From positions 489,501-553,500 of the forward strand of contig NZ_CP104213.1 in NCBI RefSeq assembly GCF_025244745.1: DNA of 64,000 nucleotides. The letters are read 5' to 3'. Below, piece by piece: positions 28,214 to 41,139 of the stretch. The DNA comes from Deinococcus rubellus (GTDB lineage: Bacteria > Deinococcota > Deinococci > Deinococcales > Deinococcaceae). The position numbers were made by a program, and so were the translations under genes. Within the stretch, counting starts at the first letter, position 1; each line of letters starts with the position of its first letter. Under the pieces are notes generated by a model. That model saw only the letters and a list, made by a program, of their open reading frames with translations. It was not told the DNA's origin and searched no databases.

Positions 28214-28672
28214 GTGATTACCTGGTTTGACGCCCTGCTCGTGACTCTGCTGGCCGCCACCACCGCCCTGGGAGCCCGGCGCGGGCTGGCGGGCCTGGCC
28301 TGGGGCGTGGGGATCGTGGCCGTCTGTTTTGTCTGCAACGCCCTGCTGAGTGGCTGGGTCGCCCTGCCCGCTGCGCTGCTGCTGGGCTTCGGGGTGGCCT
28401 GGCTGGCCCGGCGGCTGGTCGGCCCGGTCATTGAAACCTGGCATCTGGCAGTCGGGGCAGTGGGCGGCTTTCTGGCCGGGCTGGTGCTGGTGGGGTCACT
28501 CGCGCTGGGCTTCCCGATTGATCCGGTCAGCAACCAGTATCCGGCGGGTACCCTGCCGCCCAGCATTCACGACGCGGTGGTCAATTCCTACCTCAAGCAG
28601 GAATTGTTCCCGGTGTTCGGCAGCAAGAGCGCCTTGAGAACTTTGCTGATTCCCGATTTCAATCGGCGCTGA
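28214..28672 (+). CDS. membrane protein, CvpA-like topology
   Basis: A 152-residue protein with four closely spaced hydrophobic segments in residues 1-105, starting WFDALLVTLLAATTALGARRGLAG as in CvpA/colicin V production proteins. The polar tail ends ALRTLLIPDFNRR. The GTG start has TAAACT (28201-28206) 7 nt upstream and no Shine-Dalgarno. Family assignment rests on topology and the first helix only. Confidence 0.6.
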   Translation: MITWFDALLVTLLAATTALGARRGLAGLAWGVGIVAVCFVCNALLSGWVALPAALLLGFGVAWLARRLVGPVIETWHLAVGAVGGFLAGLVLVGSLALGFPIDPVSNQYPAGTLPPSIHDAVVNSYLKQELFPVFGSKSALRTLLIPDFNRR

Positions 28673-28678
28673 TCCAGA

Positions 28679-29770
28679 CTACTGACTGATCTCGCCCAGT
28701 GCCGCCAGCAGGGCGTCGTTCTGTTCCGGTGTGCCGATACTGATCCGCAGGCAGCCTTCGAGCATCGGCAGCTTGTCCTGGCGGCGCACCAGGATGCCGC
28801 GCGAGAGCAGGTGCCGGTAAGCAGCGTCGGCGTCGGGCGTGCGGAGTAAGAAGAAATTGGCCTGCGAGGGCAGCGCCGTGTAGACCGGGTGATGTCGCAG
28901 GGCTGAGAGCACCCGCTCCCGCTCGGCGATGGTCTGGGCGGCCCGCTCCCGCACGTAGCCGGGGTGCTCCAGCGCCACCTCGGCCACCGTCTGGGTCAGG
29001 ATATTGACGTTGAAGGCGCTGACCAGCTTTTGCAGGTGGGCAGCCAGGGCGGGTGAGGTCAGCGCGTAGCCCAGCCGCAGCCCGGCCAGACCCCAGGCTT
29101 TGGAGAAGGTTCGCAGTGACACCCGGTTCTCGCGCCCGCGCACCAGCGCCCGGCCATCCAAGGCCGAGAACTGGTGATAGGCCTCGTCCAGCACGGCAAT
29201 CCAGCCCTCTCCGGCAGCGTCCAGCACGGCCCGCACGTCGGCCTCGGCGTCGAGGTGCCCAGTGGGTGCGTGCGGCTGGGTCACGAACAGCAGGCCCGGC
29301 CCGCCCCCGCCCAGCTCGGCGCTGAGGGCCTCCACTGGCAGCGAGAAGTCGGGATTGAGCGGCATCAGCACCGTCTCTGCGCCGAGCAGGCTCGATTCCA
29401 GGGTGTAGACCGAGAAGGTCGGCTGCACGCTCAGCACCGTCTGATGCAGGCCCGCCAGCTCGGTCAGCAGCTTGATCAGCACGTTGCTGCCGGGTGTGAC
29501 AACCACGCCACTGGGGTCCCAGTCTTCGAAGGCGGCGATCTTGTGGCGCAGGGTGTCGGCGTGCAGATCGGGGTAGCGGTTCCATTCCTGGGTCGCCAGC
29601 CGCTCCAGGGCCAACGCGCGCAGCTCCGGCGGCAGGTCCAGGGCGCTCTCGTTCTGGTCGAGCTTGATCGGCGCGTCAATGGCGGTAAACGGATAAGCCG
29701 GGGTGCGCCGCACCGCCTCGCGCACGCCGGAGAGGGGCGCAGCCTGGGTGGGAGCGGGGGAAGTGGTCAT
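28679..29770 (-). CDS. hisC: histidinol-phosphate aminotransferase
   Basis: A 363-residue fold-type I PLP enzyme. The N-terminal substrate-binding segment reads IKLDQNESALDLPPEL. The PLP lysine is K224 in TFSKAWGLAGLRLGY, and the PLP-binding Asp lies in VLDEAYHQF. HisC converts imidazole-acetol phosphate and glutamate to histidinol phosphate. Closely related aromatic aminotransferases cannot be fully excluded. The ATG at 29770 follows TATAAC within the palindrome GGTTATAACC, 7 nt upstream. In-frame starts further upstream lack support. Confidence 0.88.
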   Translation of the reverse strand: MTTSPAPTQAAPLSGVREAVRRTPAYPFTAIDAPIKLDQNESALDLPPELRALALERLATQEWNRYPDLHADTLRHKIAAFEDWDPSGVVVTPGSNVLIKLLTELAGLHQTVLSVQPTFSVYTLESSLLGAETVLMPLNPDFSLPVEALSAELGGGGPGLLFVTQPHAPTGHLDAEADVRAVLDAAGEGWIAVLDEAYHQFSALDGRALVRGRENRVSLRTFSKAWGLAGLRLGYALTSPALAAHLQKLVSAFNVNILTQTVAEVALEHPGYVRERAAQTIAERERVLSALRHHPVYTALPSQANFFLLRTPDADAAYRHLLSRGILVRRQDKLPMLEGCLRISIGTPEQNDALLAALGEISQ

Positions 29771-29861
29771 ACTTCCGGTTATAACCTTTTTCCCAGATGA
29801 CTTCAGCCGTCTGACTTCTGTTCGGTGCGGCAAGTTCGCACACGCCGCGCGCCAAACTCGT

Positions 29862-29867
29862 TACCCT
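29862..29867 (+). promoter_or_regulatory. -10 box of leaderless hypothetical gene
   Basis: TACCCT is followed by 6 nt and the ATG at 29874. No Shine-Dalgarno is present. Confidence 0.5.
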
Positions 29868-29873
29868 GGGTGT

Positions 29874-30248
29874 ATGGCCCTGCCCCCCACCGATACCGTC
29901 AAGATCAGGGACGTGCTGCGCCGCGCCCAGCAGCGTGCCCGCGACCTGGAACGCACCCAGCAGGTCCAGATCGGCGAAGACCTGTACTGCCGCATCGCGC
30001 CGGGCGGCTCGCGCTTCTTACTCTTCAGCCTGGACGACACGCCCGACCACGCCACCGCCGAGGCCATCGCGCAGGGCCTGGGGTTCAGGACGCCCGAGTA
30101 CGGCTGGCACCAGGGTGAGACGCTGCGCTCGCTGACCGTCGTCGACGCGGCGGCGGGGCCGTTCCCAGCACCGCCACCCGGTCCACAGGCCGAATCTTCA
30201 GGAACGCCGAATACCGATGAGTCCAGCGGCGGGCCGCCTTCTTCCTAA
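29874..30248 (+). CDS. hypothetical protein, 124 residues
   Basis: A soluble protein with a helical N-terminus (VKIRDVLRRAQQRARDLERTQQ), a compact middle (EDLYCRIAPGGSRFLLFSLDD and GLGFRTPEYGWHQGETLRSL) and a disordered Pro/Ser/Gly tail. TACCCT 6 nt upstream sets the start at 29874. Its TAA stop forms part of the -10 box of the next gene. No family is recognised. Confidence 0.7.
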   Translation: MALPPTDTVKIRDVLRRAQQRARDLERTQQVQIGEDLYCRIAPGGSRFLLFSLDDTPDHATAEAIAQGLGFRTPEYGWHQGETLRSLTVVDAAAGPFPAPPPGPQAESSGTPNTDESSGGPPSS

Positions 30249-30251
30249 ACT
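30246..30251 (+). promoter_or_regulatory. -10 box of leaderless deaminase gene, built on the previous stop codon
   Basis: TAAACT begins with the TAA stop of the upstream gene (30246-30248) and ends 6 nt before the ATG at 30258. Confidence 0.6.
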
Positions 30252-30257
30252 GTCGCC

Positions 30258-30812
<555 letters not shown>

Positions 30813-30816
30813 CCCC

Positions 30817-31707
30817 ATGACCGTTCTGATCGTCGGCAGCCTCAACACGGACATTCTGGTGCGGGTGCGTCAGGCCCCCCAGCCGGGCGAGACGGTGCTC
30901 GGCGACGACGCCCAGATCGCGCCTGGTGGCAAGGGAGCCAATCAGGCGGTGGCGGCGGCCAGGGCGGGCGCGTCCGTTGCGTTCTGCGGAGCGGTGGGCC
31001 ACGACAGCTTTGCCCCGGTGCCGCGTGAGGCTTTGGCGGCGGCGGGCGTGGACCTGACCCACTTACGCGAACTGGATGTCCCCAGTGGCGTCGCCCTGAT
31101 CACCATCTCGGATGACGGCGAGAACAGCATCACGGTGGCGAGCGGGGCCAACGCTCGGCTCTCGGCAGCCGATTTGCCTGCCGACTTCTCCGGCGTGACC
31201 CACCTGCTGATGCAGCAGGAGATTCCGGAGGCCACGGTGCTGGCTGCCGCCCGGCGGGCCAGAGCGGCGGGCGCGCAGGTCATGCTCAACGCCGCCCCCG
31301 CCCGCGAACTGCCTGACGAACTGTGGCTGCTGCTGGACCTGCTGATCGTCAACGAGCACGAACTCGCCCAGCTTGCGGGCGGGCCGGAACATCAGGAAGA
31401 GGCGGCGGCCCGGTCATTGCTGGCGCGCGGTGTAGGGACAGTGATTGTCACGCTGGGCGGGCGCGGCTCCCTGGCCGTCACTCCAGATCAGGTGCTTGAG
31501 CAACCCGCACACAAAATCGAGGTGCTGGACACCACTGGCGCGGGTGACACCTTCTGCGGCGTGCTGGCAGCCTGGCTGGCGGGCGGCGTGGGGCTGGCCG
31601 ACGCGCTCAAGGCTGCGAATGTGGCCGGGGCACTGGCCTGCACCAAGCTGGGGGCGCAGGCGGCCATGCCGACGGGAGAAGAGATCAAGGCAGCGCTCAA
31701 GAGTTGA
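30817..31707 (+). CDS. rbsK: ribokinase
   Basis: A 296-residue PfkB-family sugar kinase. The N-terminal signature is GSLNTDILVRV, the sugar-binding segment is PGGKGANQAVAAARAGASVAFCGAVG, and the anion-hole/catalytic motif is DTTGAGDTFCGVLAAWL with the base Asp. It phosphorylates ribose at O5. No ribose transporter is adjacent. The leaderless -10 box 6 nt upstream sets the start. Confidence 0.92.
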   Translation: MTVLIVGSLNTDILVRVRQAPQPGETVLGDDAQIAPGGKGANQAVAAARAGASVAFCGAVGHDSFAPVPREALAAAGVDLTHLRELDVPSGVALITISDDGENSITVASGANARLSAADLPADFSGVTHLLMQQEIPEATVLAAARRARAAGAQVMLNAAPARELPDELWLLLDLLIVNEHELAQLAGGPEHQEEAAARSLLARGVGTVIVTLGGRGSLAVTPDQVLEQPAHKIEVLDTTGAGDTFCGVLAAWLAGGVGLADALKAANVAGALACTKLGAQAAMPTGEEIKAALKS

Positions 31708-31999
31708 TTTCGGTAAGAAGGCTGTCTTGCTTGAACCGTGCCCCGCACATCCGGCACTGCCATACCACCGAATCGGGATCGGCGTGCCGCAAGTCTTCCC
31801 AATATGCGTCTTGCTAATCTTCTCGCGCTGGCAGGGCCAGCGACGCTGACGCCTCCAGACGGACACGCTCCAGTCCGCAGTCGGGACAGTGCTGACGACA
31901 CTCCTTGATGGGGTTGAAGGTCAGCACGAACGGAGCGGCGATCAGCAGCAGCCGGTGGAGTGGTCTGCTTTGCGCCGACGGTTGAGCTTCATGGCAAGG
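31697..31999 (-). pseudogene. zinc-ribbon-like gene interrupted by an in-frame TAG
   Basis: One minus-strand frame between stops at 32000 and 31697 reads FNPIKECRQHCPDCGLERVRLEASASLALPARED, then TAG (31814-31816), then QDAYWEDLRHADPDSVVWQCRMCGARFKQDSLLTEINS. The CxxC pairs on both sides of the stop look like two halves of one zinc ribbon. No good start codon is seen. It overlaps the 3' end of rbsK by 11 nt. It is probably a decayed small gene. Nothing else is recognised between rbsK and lon. Confidence 0.45.
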
Positions 32000-32017
32000 C
32001 TATTTTCTCACGCCTAC

Positions 32018-32046
32018 AAAAAACTCCCCCGCCGTGAAGCAGGGGA
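32018..32046 (-). terminator. terminator after lon
   Basis: On the minus strand CTCCCC and GGGGAG pair around a short GC-closed loop and are followed by TTTTTTGT. Confidence 0.8.
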
Positions 32047-32071
32047 GAGGTGGGTTTTCCAGTTCAGAACG

Positions 32072-34513
<2,442 letters not shown>

Positions 34514-34621
34514 GTTTGCTCCTTGAGAACCGGCGCTCAAACTTGCAGGGCCGGAGATAGAGACGGCTTGGGACATCGGCGTACCCTCAGCTCAGGTGTT
34601 CTTGGATAAACAGTAGCCGCT

Positions 34622-34678
34622 GGTAAAAAAGAGTACGCCCTCCAACATGCCGGAATTCTAACGGGCAGGCTGGAGGGC
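34622..34678 (-). terminator. terminator between clpX and lon
   Basis: GCCCTCCA (34637-34644) pairs with TGGAGGGC (34671-34678), and on the minus strand a T-run (CTCTTTTTTACC) follows. It separates clpX from lon, so lon probably has its own promoter in 34577-34620. Confidence 0.75.
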
Positions 34679-34702
34679 TGCTGTAATCTAAACTGCTTTG
34701 TT

Positions 34703-35899
<1,197 letters not shown>

Positions 35900-35956
35900 G
35901 GGCGGCCTCCTTTACAGGTATAGAGAGCACCAAATTTATGAGGAACAGACGGCGGT

Positions 35957-36556
<600 letters not shown>

Positions 36557-36563
36557 GCCGGGC

Positions 36564-36569
36564 ATTCTA
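36564..36569 (-). promoter_or_regulatory. -10 box of leaderless clpP
   Basis: On the minus strand TAGAAT is followed by 7 nt and the ATG at 36556. Confidence 0.6.
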
Positions 36570-36649
36570 GCGCGGGTCTGCCTTGAAAACGTGCGCTGAT
36601 GCGGCGACGTTCGCCCCTCTGCGGGGACCAAAAATACAGGCACGAAAAA

Positions 36650-36751
<102 letters not shown>

Positions 36752-36758
36752 GGAGGGC

Positions 36759-36764
36759 AGTGTA
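36759..36764 (-). promoter_or_regulatory. -10 box of SRP RNA gene
   Basis: TGC-TACACT (extended -10 form) ends 7 nt before the mature RNA start at 36751. No clear -35 box is seen. Confidence 0.6.
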
Positions 36765-37044
36765 GCACCTGCGGGGGCGGGGTGGGAAGCCTGCTGGTCT
36801 TTGTCAGACATACACTCCCGTCGTCGACAGTGCAGACCAGGGGGAGAGGGAAAACGTGCGCTGAGACGGCTCCGGTCTCACTGGTCGAGGGCAGGCCACC
36901 ACAGCCTCAGATCGTAAGAGCTGTGTAAGAGTGCGGCGTTTACCATTCACTCAGCAGCGAAGGAGACACCGACGCCGCCGCAATAGCAACAGGCGAACGC
37001 AGCTATTTAATTCTCTTTCTGCGAGCGCTACCCAGGAGAACAGC

Positions 37045-37446
37045 ATGAATAACAAGAACCGTACCCAGGGCTTCACCCTCATCGAGCTGCTCATCGTCAT
37101 CGCCATCATCGGCATCCTGGCCGCCGTTTTGATCCCCAACCTGCTGGGTGCTCGCGCCAAAGCCAACGATGTGGCAGCTGCAGCCGTGGCCCGCCAAGTG
37201 CTCACCGCGATGGCTGCTATGGAAGTCGGCAATCCAAACTCGACTGGTGCAGATGCTACCTGCACCCTCGCTAGCAAGGTCGTCACCGTAGCATCAGGTA
37301 ATGCTACCCCCACTGCGTCTGTGAATGCTCCTGCTCCGATCACGGATGTTACGTGCACTAGTACCGCTGCCACCTACACGACTGTCGTCACCTACGATGG
37401 TGGCAGCACTGGCAAGAGCCCACTCACTGTAGTCGCCGCTAAGTAA
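37045..37446 (+). CDS. type IV pilin, PilA-like
   Basis: A 133-residue prepilin. The short leader MNNKNRTQG is cut before FTLIELLIVIAIIGILAAVLIPNLL, the conserved N-terminal helix with Glu at position 5 of the mature form. The globular part is rich in Ala, Thr, Ser and Val and has two cysteines for a disulfide loop. Codon use in this half is less GC-biased than in its neighbours. CAGGAGAA precedes the ATG. The leader is long (the gene-free region upstream extends to 36765), and I find no clear promoter. The assembly ATPases lie 20 kb away. Confidence 0.9.
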   Translation: MNNKNRTQGFTLIELLIVIAIIGILAAVLIPNLLGARAKANDVAAAAVARQVLTAMAAMEVGNPNSTGADATCTLASKVVTVASGNATPTASVNAPAPITDVTCTSTAATYTTVVTYDGGSTGKSPLTVVAAK

Positions 37447-37465
37447 CTTATAGTTTAATAATAAG

Positions 37466-37490
37466 GTCGTCCTCCGGGACGGCTTTTTTG
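37466..37490 (+). terminator. terminator after the pilin gene
   Basis: CGTCC and GGACG pair around a 4-nt loop, followed by GCTTTTTTG. Confidence 0.8.
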
Positions 37491-37524
37491 TTAGCTATAG
37501 ACTCTCTAGTGTAATGAATAAAAA

Positions 37525-37632
37525 ATGGAGTACGATCAAGAGCAGTTAAGGCTTTACCATAATAAATCTTCTCTTGGATATTATAATCATTTCGGTAATG
37601 CCAGCGGATCAGACCTATTGGCTACCGGCTTT
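37525..37632 (+). pseudogene. small AT-rich ORF truncated by the insertion sequence
   Basis: ATG 37525 opens a frame (MEYDQEQLRLYHNKSSLGYY and onward) that runs into the left end of the IS. Rejoining the flanks without the IS and one target copy extends it by only four codons to a TAG, giving an original ORF of about 40 codons. Base composition is much lower in GC than the surroundings. A real small gene and a chance frame are both possible. Confidence 0.3.
37627..37632 (+). repeat. target-site duplication, left copy
   Basis: GGCTTT directly precedes the left inverted repeat and recurs at 38509-38514 directly after the right one. Confidence 0.75.
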
Positions 37633-38508
37633 ACCGCGAATAGGGGCTGACCTGAGCATCGGATTATGGTGAAAGGTCGATATCACGAAACTTGAGATTG
37701 TAGGCGAGCACGGCCAGGGCGACTTTCCGCCGCAAGCTCAACTTGGTTTTGACCTGCCCCCAGCGCAACCCCGCGCCCACGAGAACGGAGAAGGCCGATT
37801 CGATGATCTTGCGGGCGGCAGCATACTCTTCCTTCCAACGCGGGTCCGGCGTCTTGGCGTTCGTTTTCGGCGGTGTGCGGTACGTTCCAGATTGATAGCC
37901 CTTGTCCCCAATTTGCTTTGGCCCACCATAGGCGGGCCAGTCAACATTCATCTCACAGCCAACGACGAAGTCGTGGACGTTGGCTGGGTGCAGTTCATAT
38001 TTGGCAATCTTGCCGTTCAGCGTCGTCCAGGCATGTACCTTGTATCCATACACCATCCCAGCGGTGCTAAACCCATACGCGGCACCTGGAAATTTGCAGC
38101 GTTTTGCCCGCTTGAAGAGGCAAGTGGGCAGCGGTGCGGAATCGATCACACTGAAGTCGAGTTGCTCGACTTCAACGCTCACGCGCTCAATGACGGGTGT
38201 CAAGCGCTCCAGGCGCACCCGCGCCTGGACTTCTGAGGGGAACCACGGAAAGAAATTGGTCTTCAACATCGCCCACCAGCGGCTGAAATACACCGCTTTA
38301 TGGAGGTGCTGGAGCACCGCGACGGCCACCAATTGTGCATCCGAAATTTTCTCGTGGCGATGGATCAATTTCTCTGGCATCTGTGGGCTCAGCCAGGTCG
38401 TGAGGCGCTGGAAGCTGCTGGGGATCGGCGGTAAACTGAGATCGGGACGGCCCATAACACCGTCCCATTTTCATACCTGCTCATCAGTTGTCAACCCCTA
38501 TTTGCGGT
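37633..38508 (-). mobile_element. IS982-like insertion sequence, 876 bp
   Basis: Terminal inverted repeats ACCGCGAATAGGGGCTGAC (37633-37651) and, read inward from the right end, ACCGCAAATAGGGGTTGAC (38490-38508) differ at 2 of 19 positions. Both are flanked by the 6-bp direct repeat GGCTTT. The element contains one intact transposase gene on the minus strand. Intact ends and target duplications indicate a recent insertion. Confidence 0.88.
37664..38455 (-). CDS. IS982-family-like DDE transposase
   Basis: A 263-residue transposase. Visible catalytic-core segments are [11 protein letters not shown] (first Asp), [25 protein letters not shown] (second Asp) and [13 protein letters not shown] (the Glu region). 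These match IS982-type enzymes as I know them, although the protein is somewhat shorter than usual. There is no frameshift or internal stop. It lies inside the terminal repeats, so the element may be active. Confidence 0.85.
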   Translation of the reverse strand: MGRPDLSLPPIPSSFQRLTTWLSPQMPEKLIHRHEKISDAQLVAVAVLQHLHKAVYFSRWWAMLKTNFFPWFPSEVQARVRLERLTPVIERVSVEVEQLDFSVIDSAPLPTCLFKRAKRCKFPGAAYGFSTAGMVYGYKVHAWTTLNGKIAKYELHPANVHDFVVGCEMNVDWPAYGGPKQIGDKGYQSGTYRTPPKTNAKTPDPRWKEEYAAARKIIESAFSVLVGAGLRWGQVKTKLSLRRKVALAVLAYNLKFRDIDLSP

Positions 38509-38514
38509 GGCTTT
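38509..38514 (+). repeat. target-site duplication, right copy
   Basis: GGCTTT follows the right inverted repeat and matches the left copy at 37627-37632. Confidence 0.75.
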
Positions 38515-38635
38515 ATGTATCTGTCCTAGTTCAGTGTCTACATCAATCAAGTCCAAGTCGTAACTACTGGGCGGCCCTCATTTCTCTGGGTCCGTCTGCC
38601 ACTTTAAGTTCGTTCTTTTCCGCTACCCTCTCCCC

Positions 38636-39193
38636 ATGACCCTCCCCGCCCTCAAAGAATGGGACGCCCAGGCCCAGGCCCTCACCAGCGGCCAGACCGC
38701 CGTGATTCTCCGCAAAGGCGGCATCATGGAAACGCACGGCGGCTTCGAGGCCGAGCACCGGGCGTTTTTGCTCTATCCCACCTTCCTACACCAGAACCCG
38801 GCGGAACTGCGCCCCGAGTTTCAGCCGCTGCTGCGCCCCGACCCTATGCCGGGCCAGATCGCCCTGCCCGCCCGCGCCGAGGTGCTGGACGTCTACAAGA
38901 TCGAATCGCTGGAGCAGGTGCTGGCGCTCGAAGACCTGCAAGCCCTGAATGCCGCCGCCGTCGAGCGGAGATTTCACTACCGCAATCGGCCCTGGCTGCA
39001 CGCCCTGGTGCTGCGCGTCTTTCCCTTGACGCCACCGCTGACGATCAGCGAGACGCCCGAGATGCTCGGCTGCGTGAGCTGGGTGCCGCTGGAGCTGGGC
39101 CTGGAGGTGCCTGCCGCCGCGCCCGCGCTGGCTGAGGCGGCGCTGGAGCACCTGCGCGGCGAGGTCAGGGATCGCCTTCACGTCAGGCGCTAG
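38636..39193 (+). CDS. DUF1802 family protein
   Basis: A 185-residue protein beginning LPALKEWDAQAQALTSGQTAVILRKGGIMETHGGFEAEHRAFLLYPTFLHQ, the characteristic N-terminus of DUF1802. The function of the family is unknown. TACCCT (38624-38629) ends 6 nt before the ATG, so the mRNA is predicted to be leaderless. Confidence 0.85.
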   Translation: MTLPALKEWDAQAQALTSGQTAVILRKGGIMETHGGFEAEHRAFLLYPTFLHQNPAELRPEFQPLLRPDPMPGQIALPARAEVLDVYKIESLEQVLALEDLQALNAAAVERRFHYRNRPWLHALVLRVFPLTPPLTISETPEMLGCVSWVPLELGLEVPAAAPALAEAALEHLRGEVRDRLHVRR

Positions 39194-39205
39194 AGTGGGC
39201 AGATC

Positions 39206-39754
39206 ATGTCCCAGACCCTCAGTTTCAAAGACACCATCGTCATCCGGGCGCGGCCCGACGTGCTGTTCCGGCTGACGCTTGACCCCAAGCGCCGCACCCG
39301 CTGGGACCCCAATATCCGCTTAGCCAGCTATGTGGGCGACGAGAAGCTCATCAGCGGCTCGCTGGTCAAAATCAAGCTGGAGCGCCGACTGCTGGGGTTG
39401 TCATACACCGCCAAGTACGGCCAGATTCAGGCTCCGTTTCGTGGCGGCTGGGAAGCGCTCAAGCCGTTCGGGCCACTGGAAAGGTACACCCAGGGCTGGG
39501 TCTTCAAGAACATTCCCGGCGGCACCGAGGTCACGCTCAGCACCAACGCGACCATCCGCTACAAGTTCATCGAGAAGCAGATCGAGGCGCAGCTTCGCAA
39601 CATGAGCGGGCGCACCCTGATCGAGTTGCAGCGTGCTGTCGATCAGCAGGGCGCGCAACTGATGGAAGACACCGCCAAGCAGTATCAGGACAGGATGCGT
39701 GCCGAGAAGGAAGCGGCCAAACGTAAGGGCAAGCGGCAGCGGGCCCCCAAGTAG
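39206..39754 (+). CDS. SRPBCC-type ligand-binding protein
   Basis: A 182-residue protein with the START/SRPBCC (polyketide cyclase-like) pattern: FKDTIVIRARPDVLFRLTLDPKRRTRWDPNI, a beta-rich middle, then a long C-terminal helix (about 128-150) with a very basic tail (AKRKGKRQRAPK). It probably binds a hydrophobic ligand. TAGAGT lies 9 nt upstream of the ATG, suggesting a leader of two or three bases. It starts 12 nt after the DUF1802 gene. Confidence 0.7.
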   Translation: MSQTLSFKDTIVIRARPDVLFRLTLDPKRRTRWDPNIRLASYVGDEKLISGSLVKIKLERRLLGLSYTAKYGQIQAPFRGGWEALKPFGPLERYTQGWVFKNIPGGTEVTLSTNATIRYKFIEKQIEAQLRNMSGRTLIELQRAVDQQGAQLMEDTAKQYQDRMRAEKEAAKRKGKRQRAPK

Positions 39755-39763
39755 CTCCAGCTC

Positions 39764-40396
39764 TTACAGGGCTGCCCAGCCCTCGAAGCCGTCGTCGCCC
39801 ACGCTTTCCAGCCGGGCGGTGCCGGTGCCGCCAGCATCCTGACCCTGATGGCTCACGGCGTAATTCCACCCGGCCTTGAGATTGAGGGCGAAGCTGGTGG
39901 TGGCCTGCGCCGCCGCCCCGGATGCGGGCGTGACCGGGCAGCGCCGTTCGCCCTGCACCCGCGTCGCCGTGCTGGCGTAGATCAGGGTGCGCTGGTCAAG
40001 GCGTTGGGCCCCGCCCGGATTGTCGCTGCGGGTCTGGCTCACCAGGGGCAGGGGAACGGTGCCACTCGCCGGAAAGGCGCTGAGCTGATTGATCTGATAA
40101 AACTGGGCTGCCGGATCGCTGGACGTGACGCTGCTGGTGCAATTCGGCGGCGTGTCTGCCAGCAGACTGGGCCGCAGGAAAGGCGACAGTGCCTGGGCGC
40201 TCGGCAGCGGCAGGGTAAAGCGGCCCGCGCTGTCGAGGCTGGTGCTGGCCAGCACCGTCTGATCTCGGGCCAGCACCCTGATTTGCCCCGCGCCGCCGGA
40301 CCAGCCCCGCACCTGGGCGCGCACCTGGGTGATTCCTTTGGACGAGCAGGCGCTGAGCAGCAGCGGACCGAGGGCGAGCAGCAATAAAGCGCGCAT
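39764..40396 (-). CDS. lipoprotein of unknown function
   Basis: A 210-residue protein with a lipobox (MRALLLLALGPLLLSAC). The body has a beta-rich N-terminal part resembling a carboxypeptidase-regulatory-like fold (TQVRAQVRGWSGGAGQIRVLARDQTVLASTSLDSAGRFTLPLP) and two further cysteines. TATGCT (40404-40409) 7 nt upstream supports ATG 40396. An in-frame ATG at 40408 falls inside that -10 box. Confidence 0.75.
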   Translation of the reverse strand: MRALLLLALGPLLLSACSSKGITQVRAQVRGWSGGAGQIRVLARDQTVLASTSLDSAGRFTLPLPSAQALSPFLRPSLLADTPPNCTSSVTSSDPAAQFYQINQLSAFPASGTVPLPLVSQTRSDNPGGAQRLDQRTLIYASTATRVQGERRCPVTPASGAAAQATTSFALNLKAGWNYAVSHQGQDAGGTGTARLESVGDDGFEGWAAL

Positions 40397-40469
40397 GTGG
40401 GTGAGCATAGCGCCGGGGTCCCGGGGCAGATGTGCCGGGGGCGGCGAATGAGTGAATCACAGGTCAGGG

Positions 40470-41036
40470 TTATTTCCAGCGGCCCGATTTCTGGGGGGAC
40501 AACCGACGCGCCTTGCCGCGCAGTTGCCTGAATTTCTGCTGACCGCGCCGCATGCCGTGGTCGGGCCGCACGCCGTCGGCAATCAGGTGCAACCACTGGC
40601 TGACGTAGTAGCCCAGCGCCAGCGGCAGCAGCCAGGTCAGGTTGAATTCTGACGGGCCGAGCGGAGGCCACTTCAAAGCAGGCCACACAGCGCTGAGAAG
40701 CGCCCACACGATGGTCAGCATCAGGCCCAGATAGACGAGCCGGGTCAGCGGTCCCAGCAGCCAGGTGTGTGACAGCCCCCGGTGACTGAACATCCGGCCA
40801 TACGGCACCCACACGAAGCCCAGCCAGCCCCAGCGCCGCTTGCTGTCCACCCGGCCCTCGGCCAGATCGAGGTCAGGAGAGAGCAGGAAGGTTCCGGCGG
40901 CGTAGGCAGCGCTGAAGGCCAGGCCCTGCACCGGGGTAATGACGATCAGTTGCTGCTGGCTGCCCCATACGGCGGCGGCGGCGATCACGCCGTAAGTCGC
41001 CGTATTGATGATGTTGTGAACGCGCCCGCTTGGCAT
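40470..41036 (-). CDS. DUF2227 family membrane protein (putative metal-binding)
   Basis: A 188-residue protein starting MPSGRVHNIINTATYGVIAAA. It has conserved metal-ligand-like residues in FLLSPDLDLAEGRVDSKRRWGWLGFVWVPYGRMFSHRGLSHTWLLG and WLHLIADG, plus several membrane helices. This pattern defines DUF2227, related to YdjM-type membrane hydrolases. CACAAT lies 7 nt before the ATG. A longer in-frame extension upstream is unsupported. Confidence 0.82.
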   Translation of the reverse strand: MPSGRVHNIINTATYGVIAAAAVWGSQQQLIVITPVQGLAFSAAYAAGTFLLSPDLDLAEGRVDSKRRWGWLGFVWVPYGRMFSHRGLSHTWLLGPLTRLVYLGLMLTIVWALLSAVWPALKWPPLGPSEFNLTWLLPLALGYYVSQWLHLIADGVRPDHGMRRGQQKFRQLRGKARRLSPQKSGRWK

Positions 41037-41139
41037 GCCGGGTATTGTGCCGCACCGCCCGCCCCGCAGGTCAATGCGGAGGCAAGCCCGGCAATCTGGT
41101 TCATCCCCCGTCAGCCGAAAAGCGGCATGCTGAGGCCAG

